19,735 nucleotides of DNA from an uncultured Brevundimonas sp. (lineage in GTDB: Bacteria; Pseudomonadota; Alphaproteobacteria; Caulobacterales; Caulobacteraceae): NCBI RefSeq assembly GCF_943913055.1, contig NZ_CALTWS010000024.1, positions 1-19,735 on the forward strand, in the 5' to 3' direction. The notes below the pieces were generated by a model. That model saw only the letters and a program-made list of their open reading frames with translations. It was not told the DNA's origin and did not search any database. The position numbers were made by a program, and so were the translations under genes. Of this stretch, positions 18,093 through 19,735 are shown one piece after another (the first letter of the stretch is position 1; the number at the start of each line of letters is the position of its first letter).

Positions 18093-18919
18093 CGACCGCC
18101 CGTATCGACGCCCGCTTTGCCGCGCTGAAGGCCGAGGGCCGGGCCGGTTTCGTCGCCTATGTCATGGCGGGCGATCCCACGCGCGATCAGGCGCTGGACA
18201 TCCTGCGCGGCCTGCCCGCCGCCGGGGCCGACATCATCGAACTGGGCTTTCCGTTCAGCGATCCGATGGCCGAGGGGCCGCCGATCCAGCGGGCAGCGCT
18301 GCGCGGGCTGAAGGCTGGCCTTACGCTGAAGGGCACCCTCGATCTGGCCGCCGCCTTTCGTCAGGGTGATGCGAACACCCCCCTGATCCTCATGGGCTAT
18401 CTGAACCCGATCGAGTCTTACGGCTACGACGCTTTCGGGCGTGATGCGGCCGCCAGCGGCGTAGACGGGATTATCGTCGTGGACTGCCCGCCCGAAGAGG
18501 CCGCGCCTCTGACGGATGCCCTGGATGCGGCGCAGGTTTCCCTGATCCGCCTCGCCACGCCAACCTCGGACGATGCGCGGCTGAAGATCATCGCCGAGCG
18601 GACGTCGGGCTTCGTCTACTATGTCTCGGTCGCGGGCGTGACCGGCGTCAAGGAGGCCCAGGCCCTGTCGGTGGCCCCGGCCGTCGAGCGAGTGCGCAAG
18701 GCCTCCGGCCTGCCGGTCGCCGTCGGCTTTGGCGTCAAGACGCCCGAGCGCGCCGCCGAGATCGCCCGCGTCGCCGATGCGGTCGTGGCCGGCTCGGTCC
18801 TGGTCGATGAGGTCGCCAGCGCCCTGGAGGCAAACGAAACGCCCGCCCCGCGCGTTCTGGCCAAGGTCCGCCAGCTGGCCGATGCGGTCAGGGGTGCGCG
18901 GACACCGGAAACCGTCTAA
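18089..18919 (+). CDS. trpA: Tryptophan synthase alpha chain
   Basis: Cleaves indole-3-glycerol phosphate to indole and glyceraldehyde 3-phosphate and passes indole to TrpB through the tunnel. A TIM barrel of 276 residues. E51 in IIELGFPFSDP matches E. coli catalytic E49. The next catalytic position, E. coli D60 in DPLADGP, is Glu here (E62, DPMAEGP). Other landmarks are MGYLNPIESYGYDAF, VDGIIVVDCPPEEA, GFVYYVSVAGVTG and VAVGFGVKTPE (phosphate binding). The start is the GTG at 18089, overlapping the preceding stop as GTGA. CGGAG lies 11 nt upstream. An upstream in-frame ATG at 18053 would add 12 residues not typical of TrpA. accD starts 9 nt after its stop. Confidence 0.96.
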   Translation: MTTARIDARFAALKAEGRAGFVAYVMAGDPTRDQALDILRGLPAAGADIIELGFPFSDPMAEGPPIQRAALRGLKAGLTLKGTLDLAAAFRQGDANTPLILMGYLNPIESYGYDAFGRDAAASGVDGIIVVDCPPEEAAPLTDALDAAQVSLIRLATPTSDDARLKIIAERTSGFVYYVSVAGVTGVKEAQALSVAPAVERVRKASGLPVAVGFGVKTPERAAEIARVADAVVAGSVLVDEVASALEANETPAPRVLAKVRQLADAVRGARTPETV

Positions 18920-18928
18920 AGCCGCGCC

Positions 18929-19735
18929 ATGATCGACAAGACCAAACCCGCCGCCCCCATCGTCAAGCCTGACGCCAAACCTGCCGAGAAACGCGGCGGC
19001 TGGTTGTCGCGCTTTGCCCCCGGCGTGCGCAAGATCGTCAACCGCCGCGACGCCACGCCGGACAATCTTTGGGTCAAGGATCCGGACAGCGGCGAGATGC
19101 TGTATCGTCCCGATCTGGAGGCCAGTCTGTGGGTCACGCCGTCCGGTCGCCATATGCGGATCGATGCCCCGACGCGCCTGGCCGCCACCTTCGACGACGG
19201 CAAGTATCAGTCGATCGACACGCCCGACGTGCCCGAGGATCCGCTGAAATTCTCGGACGGCAAGCCCTACAAGGATCGTCTGGCCGCCGCGCGCAAGGCC
19301 GCGGGCCGCAAGGACACCATGGCCATCGGCTTCGGCACCCTGGACGGGACGCCTGCCGTGGTGATCGTTCAGGACTTCACCTTCATGGGTGGCTCTCTGG
19401 GCATGGCCGCAGGCGAGGCCTTCATCAAGGCGGCGCAGGAGGCCGTGAGCCGCGGCGTGCCCCTGGTCTGCTACACCGCCGCCGGTGGGGCCCGCATGCA
19501 GGAGGGCGCGCTCAGCCTGATGCAGATGGCGCGCACGACCCTGGCCATTCAGGAACTGAAGGCGGCCAAACTGCCCTTCGTCGTCGTGCTGACCGACCCG
19601 ACCACGGGGGGCGTGACCGCCAGCTATGCCATGCTGGGCGACGTCCATCTGGCCGAACCTGGGGCTCTGATCGGCTTTGCCGGTCCGCGCGTGATCGAAG
19701 CGACCATTCGCGAGAAGCTGCCGCCGGGCTTCCAG
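18929..19735 (+). CDS. accD: Acetyl-CoA carboxylase carboxyltransferase beta subunit (3' end outside the window)
   Basis: Subunit of the carboxyltransferase that, with AccA, moves CO2 from carboxy-biotin to acetyl-CoA to make malonyl-CoA. 269 residues are visible and the C terminus lies outside the window. The crotonase-fold core is clear: DFTFMGGSLGMAAGEAF (149-165), TAAGGARMQEGALSLMQM (183-200), and LTDPTTGGVTASYAMLGDV (221-239) leading to LIGFAGPRVIEATIREKLP. The N-terminal zinc-ribbon position (about 47-78, LWVKDPDSGEMLYRPDL) contains no cysteine, unlike E. coli AccD with four. About 23 Lys/Pro/Ala-rich residues precede the family start WLSRFAPGVRK. ATG 18929 has no visible Shine-Dalgarno and lies 9 nt after trpA, so it probably depends on reinitiation. 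Linkage of accD to trpA is common in alphaproteobacteria. Confidence 0.95.
   Translation, partial: MIDKTKPAAPIVKPDAKPAEKRGGWLSRFAPGVRKIVNRRDATPDNLWVKDPDSGEMLYRPDLEASLWVTPSGRHMRIDAPTRLAATFDDGKYQSIDTPDVPEDPLKFSDGKPYKDRLAAARKAAGRKDTMAIGFGTLDGTPAVVIVQDFTFMGGSLGMAAGEAFIKAAQEAVSRGVPLVCYTAAGGARMQEGALSLMQMARTTLAIQELKAAKLPFVVVLTDPTTGGVTASYAMLGDVHLAEPGALIGFAGPRVIEATIREKLPPGFQ

Noticed and set aside
17972..19648. 558-codon open frame on the minus strand opposite trpA and accD
   Set aside because: It is antisense to two conserved enzymes and shows only shadow-frame composition.

Overview
The window reads as a chromosomal segment from a high-GC alphaproteobacterium, most likely a member of the Caulobacterales close to Brevundimonas. 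The reasons are the GC-rich third codon positions, an AccD without the zinc-ribbon cysteines, the linked trpF-trpB-trpA-accD cluster, and the mutS-glnD-murJ-trpS run. The genus is inferred from the look of the proteins; no database was searched. Gene density is high and almost everything is core metabolism or information processing. No tRNA, rRNA, IS element, prophage or CRISPR array was recognised.

Left part (1-7566, minus strand): mutS -> glnD -> murJ -> trpS (the trpS 3' end lies outside the window). It looks like one transcription unit: mutS and glnD overlap by 4 nt (TTGA), and glnD-murJ and murJ-trpS are 27 and 45 nt apart. It joins mismatch repair, PII/nitrogen signalling, lipid II flipping and tryptophan charging.

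Middle (7567-9819, plus strand): a 426-bp intergenic region carries a recognisable cobalamin riboswitch and its downstream platform. It leads into a TonB-dependent receptor of the BtuB type, a classic B12-repressed uptake gene. Convergent to it, with a 17-nt overlap, is an aldo/keto-reductase-fold protein that seems to have lost all four catalytic residues. recQ follows on the minus strand, upstream of that gene in transcription order.

Right part (12715-19735, plus strand): an rsmC-like and an rsuA-like gene overlap by GTGA, forming a pair of 16S rRNA modification enzymes. Then comes a FAD-dependent oxidoreductase, followed by trpF, trpB, a small unrecognised exported protein, trpA and accD (3' end outside the window). 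trpF/trpB and the small gene/trpA are again coupled by GTGA overlaps.

No undescribed multi-gene system is evident. The observations most worth a second look are: a low-GC mosaic patch inside the rsmC-like gene; the catalytically stripped aldo/keto reductase; the small secreted cysteine-containing gene wedged between trpB and trpA; a catalytic Asp-to-Glu change in TrpA; and the cysteine-less AccD.
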